A stretch of DNA of 64,000 nt from Pelecanus crispus (taxonomy: Eukaryota; Chordata; Aves; Pelecaniformes; Pelecanidae), in contig NC_134662.1 of NCBI RefSeq assembly GCF_030463565.1, forward strand, positions 4,627,001 through 4,691,000, given 5' to 3'. The notes beneath the pieces are model-generated. The model was not told the DNA's origin, did not search any database, and saw only the letters and a program-made list of their open reading frames with translations. Below are positions 24,366 to 33,166 of the stretch, piece by piece. Numbering within the stretch: the first letter of the stretch is position 1; each line of letters opens with the position of its first letter. The position numbers were made by a program, and so were the translations under genes.

Positions 24366-24955
24366 GCAAATAATTTTTTTTTTTTTTCCTTAAATCAGTA
24401 TAAGAATAGACTCTGGAATAGATTCAGATCAGGGTCTCCAAGTGGCTTGAGTGCAAAAAAAACCGACACGGGTGTTGCAAGTCCGTCACCGCAGACGATA
24501 ATTTATCCCTTGGAAAAAAAAGCAGTTTGTTTGCGAAAAAAATTCGTCCCTCTGCAGTCCTCGCCTCCGTCGAAGTCACAAATGCCAAAACCAAAACCAG
24601 ACCAGCCTCCATCTCCTCCCCGCGCTCCGCAGCACCCGTCCCCGGGGCTCCTTGGCACGGTCCCACGGTCCCCGCGGCCAAGCGCAACTCCTCGGCACGG
24701 CTCCGGTGCGCTCCGGCCAGCGTCCCACCGGGCTGCCGGCACGGCACGGCCGCAGCTCGCCTCCTTCCCATGCCCACCAGTGCGGCCGCGCTCCTCCTTT
24801 CTCCTCTCCGGTTAAAAAGAAAAATAAAATCGGTGGGTGTTTGGGTTCGTGTTTTTTAACTGGCCGTTTCTCCTTCCTTTTCCTGCCGTTTTAATATTTT
24901 TTTTGTTTCCTCCACCTCCTTCAGGTACATGAGCCGGGCGTCGGCGCAGGCCGGC

Positions 24956-25997
24956 TCAGCGTTCCTGCAGGGCGACGTACGGCACCCACTGGTTCCGGTC
25001 GCGGCTCTCGGCGCAGTAACTGGCCACCTCTGCCAACCCTTGGCTCTTCCAGGAATCCGTGTGCGGGTTCTGAGGAGCAGAAGCACGAGGTTAGTGCCAT
25101 CGTTGCCCCAACACGTGGCCCTGAGTGTGTGTGTGTCCCCCCACCCCACCTCCCTCCATCCTTGGCGCGGCGCCTGGCGTGAATCACCGGGCCGCCGGTG
25201 CGTGGCCGTGCATCACCGTCCCGCTCACCGTGACTAAGAGGCAGTGGAGGTCGCGGGGCTCGGCGCCCGGTTCGGGCTCGCCCAGGATGGCGGCCAAGCG
25301 CTGCATGCCCGAAACGCGCAGGATGTGGATGTCGTTGTCGCAGCAAAAGGCCTGGATGAGGGTGAAGTGGATCTGCAGGGCGATGTCACCTTCGTCCTCC
25401 TCATCGGTGGCCAGCAGGCACAGCACCACGCTGTCGGGGTCCCTGTGGGCGCACGTGGCGTTAGCAGGGGACGTGCACCCCAAAATCGGCTCTGGATGGT
25501 GCAAGTCCCCACCCCGGCGCTGTCCCACCCGCGGGGCACCGAAACCCGGGTCACCGGGGCCACCTCCCTGCATGCAGGGAAGGGATGGGGGACAGAGCCC
25601 CCCCAGCACCGGGGCTGCTCCAGGCGGCCCCCCCACCCTGCACAACCCCCTTGGGAAGAGCCAGCTCCGCATGACACCCCCCCCCATGCAAACTGCGCTG
25701 GTGCTGCCTGGCCCCCCACCCCTGCACCCCCGCACAGACACCCCAAATACTCACACGTTCATGAGCTTGGCGGACTCGTAGACCCCCACCGTGAGCCGGT
25801 CCTGCCGCTGCGCTGCCACCAGCACCCGCTCCACCGCCTCGCTCACCGCCTGCATCCTACGGGTGACACACGACAGAGCCGGTGAGCAGCGGCGGCGACA
25901 ACGACGGACCCTCCCCCGGGCTCCCCCCCCACCCCAGCCCCGGGGGCCGCCGCACTTACTTGCTGCTATCGCAAGGCACCAGCTCCTCCAGGGTCAT
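24956..25997 (-). CDS. GADD45B: GADD45B, growth-arrest and DNA-damage-inducible protein beta
   Basis: Four coding exons on the minus strand: 25960-25997, 25755-25856, 25229-25442 and 24956-25069. All phases agree and give 155 residues (human about 160). The product starts [15 protein letters not shown] and includes [66 protein letters not shown] and [12 protein letters not shown], all hallmarks of GADD45 beta. It is a small acidic nuclear/cytoplasmic protein of the L7Ae-like fold. Family members bind and activate MTK1/MEKK4 (p38/JNK arm), and GADD45B also restrains MKK7; the acidic loop after ATDEED is the likely partner surface. It is regulated from a TATA promoter with two CCAAT boxes. The neighbour GNG7 matches human 19p13.3. 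Confidence 0.97.
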
Positions 25998-26180
25998 GGT
26001 GCAATTTTGTAATCCGGGGCGGGCGCCCAGAGGCCGCGGGCTCCGCGGGGGGAAGGCAAATCCCAAGAGCGATAATCCCGAGAGTGGCGGCGGTGCTGTC
26101 GCGGTGCTGTCGCGGTGCTCGCTCCCTCCAGCCGCTGCTGCAGCGCGATCGCTCTGAGCTGTCCCCACGCCCGGCGCCGC

Positions 26181-26188
26181 CTTTTATA
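26181..26188 (-). promoter_or_regulatory. GADD45B: TATA box of GADD45B
   Basis: The minus strand reads TATAAAAG, about 185 bp upstream of the GADD45B start codon, with transcription expected to start near 26155. A strong TATA box fits an immediate-early stress gene. Confidence 0.85.
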
Positions 26189-26235
26189 GCCTCCCGCTGA
26201 GGGGCGGGGCGTCGCGCGGCGCCCCCGCTTCGCCC

Positions 26236-26282
26236 ATTGGCTGGCCCGGCACAAAGCCACGGGCGGGCGCCGCGGGGATTGG
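26236..26282 (-). promoter_or_regulatory. GADD45B: Two CCAAT boxes upstream of GADD45B
   Basis: ATTGG at 26236-26240 and at 26278-26282 are CCAAT on the minus strand, 48 and 90 bp upstream of the TATA box. The spacing of four helical turns suits paired NF-Y binding. Confidence 0.7.
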
Positions 26283-26397
26283 ACGCCGCCGGCGGGGCCC
26301 ACGTGGGGATGGGCCCGGGGGGGGGGGGGAGCGGGGAAACCCCCGCCCCGAAACTGCCCCCCCCCCGCCCCGGGCCGTGCGGGGACCGGGAGCGGCT

Positions 26398-27350
26398 CCG
26401 GGGGTCGATCCCTGCTCCGGGGGTCGGTCCCTGCACCGGGGGTCGGTGGCTGCACCAGGGGGGTCGGTCCCTGCACCGGTCCCTGCACCGGGGGGGTCGG
26501 TGGCTGCACCGGGGGGTCGGTCCCTGCACCGGTCCCTGCACCGGGGGGGGTCGGTCCCTGCACCGGGGGCAGCACCGGGGGGGTCGGTCCCTGCACCGGT
26601 CCCTGCACCGGGGGGGTCGGTCCCTGCACCGGGGGCTGCACGGGGGGTCGGTGCCTGAAGCGGAGGCTGCACCGGGGGGGGTCGGTCCCTGTACCGGGGG
26701 GTCGGTCCCTGCACCGGGGGTCGGTCCCTGCACCGGAGGCGGCACCGGGGGTCGGTCCCTGCACCGGGGGGCTGCACCGGGGGGTCGGTGCCTGAAGCGG
26801 AGGCTGCACCGGGGGGGGTCGGTCCCTGCACCGGGGGGTCGGTCCCTGCACCGGGGGCAGCACCGGGGGTCGGTCCCTGCACCGGGGGGCTGCACCGGGG
26901 GGTCGGTCGCTGCTCCGGGGCTCGGTCCCTGCACCGGGGGCAGCACCGGGGGGGTCGGCCCCTGCACTGGGGGCAGCACCGGGGGTCGGTCCCTGCACCG
27001 GGGGTCGGTCCCTGCACCGGGGGCGACACCGGGGGTGTCGGTGGCTGCACCGGGGGTCGGTCGCTGCACCGGGGGCGACACCGGGGGTCGGTGCCTGGAG
27101 CGGAGGCTGCACCGGGGGGGTCGGTCCCTGCACTGGGGGGGGTCAGTCCCGGCACCGGGGGTCGGTCCCTGCGCTGGGGGCAGTACCGGGGGTCGGTCAC
27201 TGCACCGGAGGCGGCACCGGGGGGTCGGTCCCTGCACCGGAGGCGGCACCGGGGGGGTCGGTCCCTGCACCGGGGGTCGGTCCCTGCACCGGGGGGCTGC
27301 ACCGGGGGGGTCGGTCCCTGCACCGGGGGTCGCTCCGTGCACCGGGGGGA
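26398..27350. repeat. About 20-bp minisatellite between GADD45B and the SMN-like gene
   Basis: Unit about TCGGTCCCTGCACCGGGGG with G-run length changes and inserts (GCTGCACC, GGCAGCACC, GTCGGTGCCTGAAGCGG), roughly 45 copies over 950 bp. It begins only about 200 bp upstream of the GADD45B TATA box. All frames stay open on both strands, giving spurious 390-490-residue frames. Confidence 0.95.
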
Positions 27351-28084
27351 GGCAATTCGTGCATCGGGGCGCGGAGGAGGCTGGGTCCGTGCACCGGGAC
27401 TGGTAACGGGGCGGGGGGGGGGGGGGAGGTCGGTGCACTCAAAGCGGGGGACGCGGGGACACGCGCCGGGAGCTCCGTGAGGCGGGGCCGGGCCGGGCCC
27501 CGGGGCTGGGCGGGCGGCGGCTGCCACCTACCGGGAACGGGCGGTCCGGGCTGGCCCCGCGCCCTCGCCCCGGGCCGTGCCGCTCTCCCGGCCGCGCACG
27601 CCCACACCGCCCACCCACGGTGCTGCCCCCCCCCCCCCCCCACGCGTGGACACCGCGGATTTGCACCGGGGGGGGGTGGTGTGTGCATGTGTGTCCCCCT
27701 CGGTCGCTCCGTCGCGGTCCCCGGGTCCCGCTGCGGCGGGGCCGGACCGGTGGCTGTCCCCGGGGCCGTGGGGACGCCCACCCCCTGCGCCCGCCGTGCC
27801 TCAGTTTCCCCCAGCCGTGGGTCCCGCCTGCCCGCGGCCCCTGGCACCGCGCTGGCACCGTGCGCGTGTCCCCACCGTCCCCTGCACCCCCCGCGTGTCC
27901 CCGTTCCCGTCCCCCCCCCCCCGCGGCCCCTCCGCGGCCCCGCGCCGCCGAGCACCGCCGCAACTCGTTGCACCTGTGGCCGCGCTCCCCCGTCTCGCAC
28001 ACCTCCCACCAGCAGGGGGGGCAGAGGCAGCGGCGGCGCTCTGCCCGCCCTCTCGCTCTCCCCCCCCGCCGCTCGCGCTGCCCT
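27351..28084. other. Intergenic GC-rich DNA upstream of the SMN-like gene
   Basis: No gene is seen. It is a C/G-rich, CpG-dense stretch containing homopolymeric C and G runs and one copy of the recurring word GTGCCTCAGTTTCCCC (27796-27811). It probably forms the upstream part of the CpG-island promoter of the SMN-like gene. Confidence 0.6.
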
Positions 28085-28151
28085 CTGGGTAATGTAGTCG
28101 CAGCACGCCCCGCCCCTTCCGCGCCGCGGGGGCGGGGACTACATTACCCAG
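28085..28151. promoter_or_regulatory. Inverted pair of ACTACATTACCCAG sites at the SMN-like promoter
   Basis: CTGGGTAATGTAGTC (28085-28099) and its exact reverse complement (28137-28151) flank a 37-bp spacer containing a GC box. Each arm resembles the ZNF143/THAP11 element ACTACAATTCCCAG. The pair ends about 95 bp upstream of the proposed start codon, and a CACGTG E-box lies at 28208-28213. Confidence 0.6.
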
Positions 28152-28246
28152 GCGGCACCGCGCGGGGGGGGAGGCGGGGCCGGGGAGCTGTGGGCGGGGA
28201 GCGGGGCCACGTGCGGGCGCGGGGGTGGTGCCGCCCGCGCCGGGCC

Positions 28247-29728
28247 ATGGCCGAGAGAACCCCGGGGCCGCGGGTGGGCAGGGGGCGGGGGGCACCGGGC
28301 TGGGCGAGCTGAGAGTGAGCTACAGCGGGGCTGGGGGCGACCGGAGCGGGACCGGAGCGGGGCTGGGGGCGACCGGACCGGGGCTGGGGGCGATGGGATC
28401 GGGACTGGGACCGGACTGGGCTGGGGGCGACCGGACCGTGGCTGGGGGCGACGGGACCGGGACTGGGACCGGACCGGGCTGGGGGCGACCGGACCGGGGC
28501 TGGGGCCGTCAAACCGGGACCGGACCGGGGCTGGGGGCGACCGGACTGGGGCTGGGGGCCATCAAACCGGGACCGGACCGGGGCTGGAGGGTCTGGACTA
28601 GCCGGGGTCGGGGGGGACTGGACCAGCAGCGGGAGGGGGTCTCGGCACCCCGGTCCAGCCGGTGTCCGGGACGGGCCGGGATGCTCCGCGGGTACCGGTG
28701 CCCCCGTCCCGCTCCGTGACGCCACCGTTGCTGCTCACAGGGTCCCGACCGCGCCGGCCCCGACGCGGGGGTCCCCCCCGTAGCGGGGTGCCCGTCCTCA
28801 GGGAAGGCGGCGATGCCAGGGGCTGCCCCGCTCCGCTCCCCCCGCACCGCCGTCCCCCGGGATGCTCCGGGCGAGGGGTCGGACGGTGACTCCGCGACCC
28901 CCACCTCGAGCGTGACCCCCAGCGAGGAGGAGGAAGAGGAAGGCCACCAGGTGAGCGAGCCATGTCCCCAAACCCCGTGGGATGTGGGGGGCCGCGATGT
29001 CCCCCCGTGACCCCACCGGCTGTCCCCGCAGTGGAGGGTGGGCGATGCCTGCAGCACGGCCTGGGAGGGGGACGGGCTGCTGTACCCTGCCCGGCTGCGA
29101 GCGCTGGACCCCGCCGCCGGCACGTGTCTGGTGGAGTTCGACGGCTACGGCAACACCGAGGAGCGGGCGCTAGCCGATCTCCTGCCCCCCCGCCCCGGGC
29201 CCTGGGGGGGCAGCGACACCCCGGGGGGCGAGGGTCCCCACGCAGAGCCCCGCCGGCCCAGCACCCCCTCGTCGTGGGAGCTGCCCCCGGGTGCGAGGAG
29301 GAGGAAGGGCGAGCGGGCACCCCGCGTCCCCCACCCCCCCGAGGTGAGCGCCTGCCATCCCCCTGGCTTTTGGGGCACCCCACGCCCCCCTCCCCCCATC
29401 TCTCCCTAAGGGGCTGGGGGTGCTCCTGGCAGGTGATGCCCCCGCCGTGGCCCCCAGTCTCGCTGCACGCTGTGTGGGAGGAAGAGGAGGAGGAGGAGGA
29501 CGCCTTGGCAGCCATGCTGATGGCCTGGTACATGAGCGGGTACCACACCGGCTTCTACGTGGTACGGCAGGGTGCGAGGGGCGAATGGGGTGGGTGGGGG
29601 GAAGGAGCAGGCCCCCCCCCATGACCCCCCGCTCCTCTGTGCCCCAGGGCCTCCGGGAAGGCCGGGCGGATGCTGCTGAGCCCCCCCCGAGGCCGGGCCG
29701 CCGGCAGAAGCAGCCGCCACGCAGCTAG
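28247..29728 (+). CDS. SMN-like protein: Tudor domain plus YG box (SMN paralogue)
   Basis: The model has exons 28247-28273, 28741-28950, 29032-29343, 29433-29561 and 29648-29728, all phase 0, giving 252 residues. Residues 80-132 are a Tudor domain (WRVGDACSTAW, YPARL, VEFDGYGNTEE); the cage residues equivalent to human SMN W102, Y109 and Y130 and the N132/E134 positions are present, with Y127 replaced by Phe. Residues 206-226 are a YG box (MAWYMSGYHTGFYV), followed by GLREGR. The splice points before WRVGD and before GLREGR match SMN exons 3 and 7, and a further intron follows the stop as in SMN exon 8. SMN's Gemin2-binding segment (SDDSDIWDD) and its lysine-rich stretch are not visible; a Glu run (SEEEEEEGHQ) precedes the Tudor domain instead. 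Family role: binding symmetric dimethyl-arginine tails and self-association in snRNP assembly. Exon 1 is tentative; the rest is firm. Confidence 0.85.
28330..28605 (+). repeat. Minisatellite in intron 1 of the SMN-like gene
   Basis: Units built from GGGGCTGGGGGCGACCGGAC and GGGACCGGACCG, about 30 bp each, repeat for roughly 275 bp between the proposed exon 1 and exon 2. It is strongly G-biased on the transcribed sense strand. Confidence 0.85.
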
Positions 29729-30006
29729 GAGGGCAGGTGGGTTTGGGGGTGCTCCGGGGCCGGGACCCCCCTCTCCACGCTCCCCATCAGGGCCCCGCTC
29801 TCCCATCACCACCCTGCTGGGGGGGGGACACACGGGGGACCTGGGAGGGCTGTGGGACACGAAGGGACCCCGTAGGGATGCTGTGGGGTTGGGGGAACCC
29901 ATGGGGACGTGGGGGGACTTGGTGTGGCTGTGGGACGCGGGGACGGGGGGGCTGGGATACCCCATCGCCCCTTCCCTGCCGCTCACCCATGTCTGCTCTC
30001 CTCCAG

Positions 30007-30240
30007 CTGGATCCGTCCCCCCACGCCGTGCCGGAGCGGCAGCTGTCGGGCAGCGCCGCGTTCCCGCTCTGCCCTTGCTTGCGGAGGGTGCTGCGCCCAC
30101 CCCGGGGGTCCCAGCTGCAGGGCTGGGGGCAGCAGTCTTCCTCCACCCCGGCCGGCTCTGTATCAGAGCCCCGGCTGGGGGGGGCTGCAGTCCCCACTCT
30201 GTGTCCCCCCCCCCATCCCCTCCTTTGGAATAAAGCTGTT
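30007..30240 (+). other. 3'UTR exon and polyadenylation signal of the SMN-like gene
   Basis: The stop-containing exon ends at 29736 (GGGCAG followed by GTGGGT), and an acceptor CTCTCCTCCAG precedes 30007. The terminal exon carries AATAAA at 30229-30234. An intron placed just after the stop codon is the same arrangement as exons 7 and 8 of mammalian SMN, which strengthens the homology call. Confidence 0.7.
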
Positions 30241-30659
30241 TGCGAGACGCCTGCGCCAGCCTGCCTGCGCCATCCCCAGAGGCACCCTCGGCTCTGCCAG
30301 CGCCACGCCGGGACCAGCCGCGCCGCCGCCGTGTTTGCTCAGGGAATTGGCAGAGTGGCCTCTGCCTCGCCGCGGGGGCTCAGCCCCGGGGCGGGGATGG
30401 GGGGTCTGCACCCGCCAGCTCTCGGGCTGCTCCGGCTGGACGTGGCACTGACGTACGTCCCGCCGGCTCGGGGCACCGGTGTCCCAGGGGATGCATCTCC
30501 TGCAGACGTCTCCTGCAGACGTGTGCGTCCCCCCTGTCCGGCTTGATGTCAGCGGCGAGGTTCGGGGGGACACACGCGCACCCGTCTGCGGTGTCCCCGT
30601 CTGCGTCAGCGGGTGTTTGCCCACGCCGGTGACCCTCCGTGGGCCGTGGCGGAGCGGGG
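30241..30659 (+). promoter_or_regulatory. CART2 upstream region with CRE-like sites
   Basis: This 420-bp gap between two genes has no coding content. It holds TGACGTAC inside ACGTACGT (30449-30456) and TGATGTCA (30544-30551), each close to the cAMP response element TGACGTCA. Mammalian CARTPT is known to respond to cAMP/CREB through a CRE; that link for this gene is inference. Confidence 0.45.
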
Positions 30660-30665
30660 TATAAA
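30660..30665 (+). promoter_or_regulatory. TATA box of CART2
   Basis: TATAAAG lies 57-62 bp upstream of the CART2 start codon, preceded by a G-rich segment. The start site is expected near 30690. Confidence 0.85.
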
Positions 30666-30721
30666 GCCAGCTGAGCCGGGCGCATCCGTGAGCATCCAGG
30701 GACGCATCCGACGCCGGGAGC

Positions 30722-31784
30722 ATGGAAAGCGCCTGGCTCTGCCTGCTCTGCCTGGCCGGCTCCGGCTTCGTCCTCCTGGGCACCGCGGAGCCGGCGCTGG
30801 GGCTCCAGCCGGCCCAGAGCCTGCCTGGGCAGAGCCGGGAGGAGACGGAGCTGGTAAGGGGCGGGGGGAACGCTGTCTGCGGGGGCTGGGGCTGCCAGCA
30901 CCCCCTCTGCAGCTCTGGGGCACCCCAGGGTGCTCCTGCTCCCGCTGCCCTGCTTTGGGGGCTGGTTCTGGCTGTGCTGGGGTGTCCCCAGCTTGTTGGG
31001 GGGGGACCCTGAGACCTCGCCACTGGTTTTCTGTCACTGCTCTTGGGCACTCAGAGGGTCCTTGCAGCGCCCAGTGGGAATTTGCAGCTTTTTACCTGTT
31101 TTTTCCCTCCCCATCCTGCCCCGAGGGGCTGCTCCGGCTCGGGGCAGTGAGGGGAGATGCTGCGCTGGGTGGGAGCGGGCGGTGGGTGCCGGGGAGCGGA
31201 CACGGGGCTGCACTCTGGGAGGTGGGATGCACCCCAAGCCCCCCCCCCCAATCCTGCCACAGCCCCGATTCCCCTCCAGCAGCAACCGAGCCAGGCAGGG
31301 GGGGTCCAGAGCAGTGGTTACACCCCAGGGTGCAACCTGTGGGGATGGGTGCTGCTTGGAGACGGGATGGGATGCAGCACTGGCATTGTGGGGGGCTCAG
31401 GGTGACGCGGTGCTGTCTGCGGCAGGTCGAGGCGCTGCAGGAGGTGCTGGAGAAGCTGGGGAGCAGGGAGCTGCCGGCGGTGGAGAAAAGGCTGAGCTGG
31501 GTGCCCTTGGTACGGCCAGGCTGGGGGGGTGGAGGGCACCCAGCCCTGGGTGCTTGGGGCGGGGGCTAAACCCTGCAGCCAGCACCGGAGCGAGACCCTT
31601 TGGGTGCCGCAGGGGTCCAGCCCCGGGGGGTGGCCGGGCTGGCTGAGCCCCAGGGCTGACGGACACCGTCCCGCAGTGCGAGCCCGGGGAGCCATGTGCG
31701 GTGCGGAAGGGGGCACGCATCGGGAAGCTCTGCAGCTGCCCCCGCGGCACCGCCTGCAACTTGTTCGTCCTCAAGTGCTCCTAA
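30722..31784 (+). CDS. CART2: CART2, cocaine- and amphetamine-regulated transcript-like prepropeptide
   Basis: Three exons, 30722-30853, 31426-31509 and 31677-31784, all phase 0, encode 107 residues (human CARTPT 116). A hydrophobic signal peptide ([18 protein letters not shown]) is followed by a short pro-region, [17 protein letters not shown] (matching IEALQEVLKKLKSKRVP of human CART), a dibasic EKR convertase site, and the cystine-knot peptide [19 protein letters not shown]... with all six cysteines of [17 protein letters not shown] is identical to the human peptide. The product should be a secreted anorexigenic-type neuropeptide. The three-exon structure equals CARTPT. It lies between the SMN-like gene and MAP1S, as CARTPT lies between SMN1 and MAP1B, so I call it the second CART gene and not the CARTPT orthologue. 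Polyadenylation signal ATTAAA is at 32028-32033. Confidence 0.93.
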
Positions 31785-32027
31785 GGGACCGGGGACATCG
31801 GGGACATCATCGGGGACGCTGCCACCCGCTGGGATGCTGCTGGCCCAGGCTGTGCCCCATGCAGTGGAGGGGGAGCCGTGGGCCCCCAGCCCCTTCCATG
31901 CACCGGGACACGCTCCTGCTCTCCCCCGGCTGCAGCCATCGAGTGCCTGGATGTGCCTGCACGGCACCCCAGCACCCTTGGGTGCCCTGGCCCGGGGGGG
32001 CTGCGGGGTCTCTCGGGCCAGGGCCAA

Positions 32028-32033
32028 ATTAAA
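32028..32033 (+). terminator. CART2 polyadenylation signal ATTAAA
   Basis: ATTAAA in the context CCAAATTAAATGACTTGG lies 244 bp after the stop codon. No AATAAA was noticed nearby. Confidence 0.7.
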
Positions 32034-33166
32034 TGACTTGGATTCATGCCTGCTGCCTGCTCTTTGGGGGATTCTGGGGTGCCAGCACCCTTCTGCTGCT
32101 GGCCCCGGGCTGGGCACAGTGCTGGGGTGCTGGGTCCCATCCTGCTGCGGGTCTGAGGCTGGGTGGGCTGCACGGTGGGGGAGCGGGGGCTGCTGGGGTG
32201 GGCTGGGGGCTGGGCCCGGGGGGCTCCTGTGGTCACAGCACAGGTTCTTCCCGATCCACTGGAGCCTGACGGGTGGAGAGGCCGAGGGCAGGGGGATGTG
32301 AGGGGGCTGCACAGCCCGGCCCAGCCCCATCCTGCTCCATCACGCATCACCCAGGCCCTGCACTGCATTGCACTGCACAGCCCAGGCTGGCCCGCGGCCG
32401 CTCGGTCCCGCAGTGCACTGCGTTCACTGCACAGCCCCTGCGCTGCACCCCGCTGCACTGCGCTACCTGTGCGCGGCACGGCATCGTGCTGCACGGCATC
32501 GCCCCATCCCTGCACTGCATCGCACTGCATTATACGCCCCCAGCTCTGCATCGCGCTGCATCTCACTGTGTTGCACGCCCCCAGCCCTGCATCGCACTGC
32601 ATTGCACACCCCCAGCTCTCCATTGCACTGCATCGCCTGCCCCCAGCTCTGCATTGCACTGCACAGCCCCCTCCCCATGCTGCCTCCCATCACTGCATCA
32701 CCCTGCAATGCACTGCATTGCACTGCATCGCCTGCCCCCAGCTCTGCATCGCACTGCGTCGCCTGCCCCCAGCTCTGCATTGCACTGCACAGCCCCCTCC
32801 CCATGCTGCCTCCCATCACTGCATCACCCTGCAATGCCCACCCCCAGCTCCGCGCTGGCCTGCGCACCCCTTGCCTTGCCTTGCCTTGCCTTGCCTTGCC
32901 TTGCCCTGCACTGCACTGCACTGCACTGCACTGCACTGCACTGCACTGCACTGCACTGCACTGCACTGCACTGTCGGGCCCCATCGCCGGCGGCCCCGCC
33001 CTGCCATTGCCCCTTTAAGGCCTCCCCGCCCGCCGCCGCTCCTCCCTGCCCTTTCCCCGCCGCCACCTCCCATTGGCCGACGGTGACATCAGTGGGCGTG
33101 GCCCGGCGGGCGGTGACGCTGCGGGGGCGGGGCCTGGCCCGGCGCGGCGGGCGGGGGGCGCCGAAG
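32034..33166. other. CART2-MAP1S intergenic region and MAP1S promoter
   Basis: No gene is seen. From about 32340 to 32970 the DNA is built of CTGCA/GCACT pentamer words (separate entry). From 33000 it becomes a CpG-dense promoter for MAP1S with an inverted CCAAT box (ATTGG, 33072-33076), the CRE-like TGACATCA (33084-33091) and GGGCGG boxes, but no TATA box. Confidence 0.65.
32340..32970. repeat. Degenerate pentamer repeat ending in pure (CCTTG)n and (CACTG)n
   Basis: The whole 630 bp is made of words such as CTGCATTGCACTGCATCG. It ends with about six CCTTG and about fourteen CACTG units (roughly 32875-32970). A block of about 75 bp beginning CGCCTGCCCCCAGCTCTGC is duplicated about 125 bp apart (near 32636 and 32760). 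The resulting open frames on both strands are repeat translation. Confidence 0.9.

Noticed and set aside
25966-27527. Minus-strand frames of 379-490 residues upstream of GADD45B
   Set aside because: They read through the 20-bp minisatellite in every frame; no gene is needed to explain them.
28662-28889. GVPVLREGGDARG in another frame of SMN-like exon 2, faintly like the VLFRRGTGQ start of SMN
   Set aside because: The frame does not join to the Tudor exon and the following SDDSDIWDD motif is absent; treated as chance.
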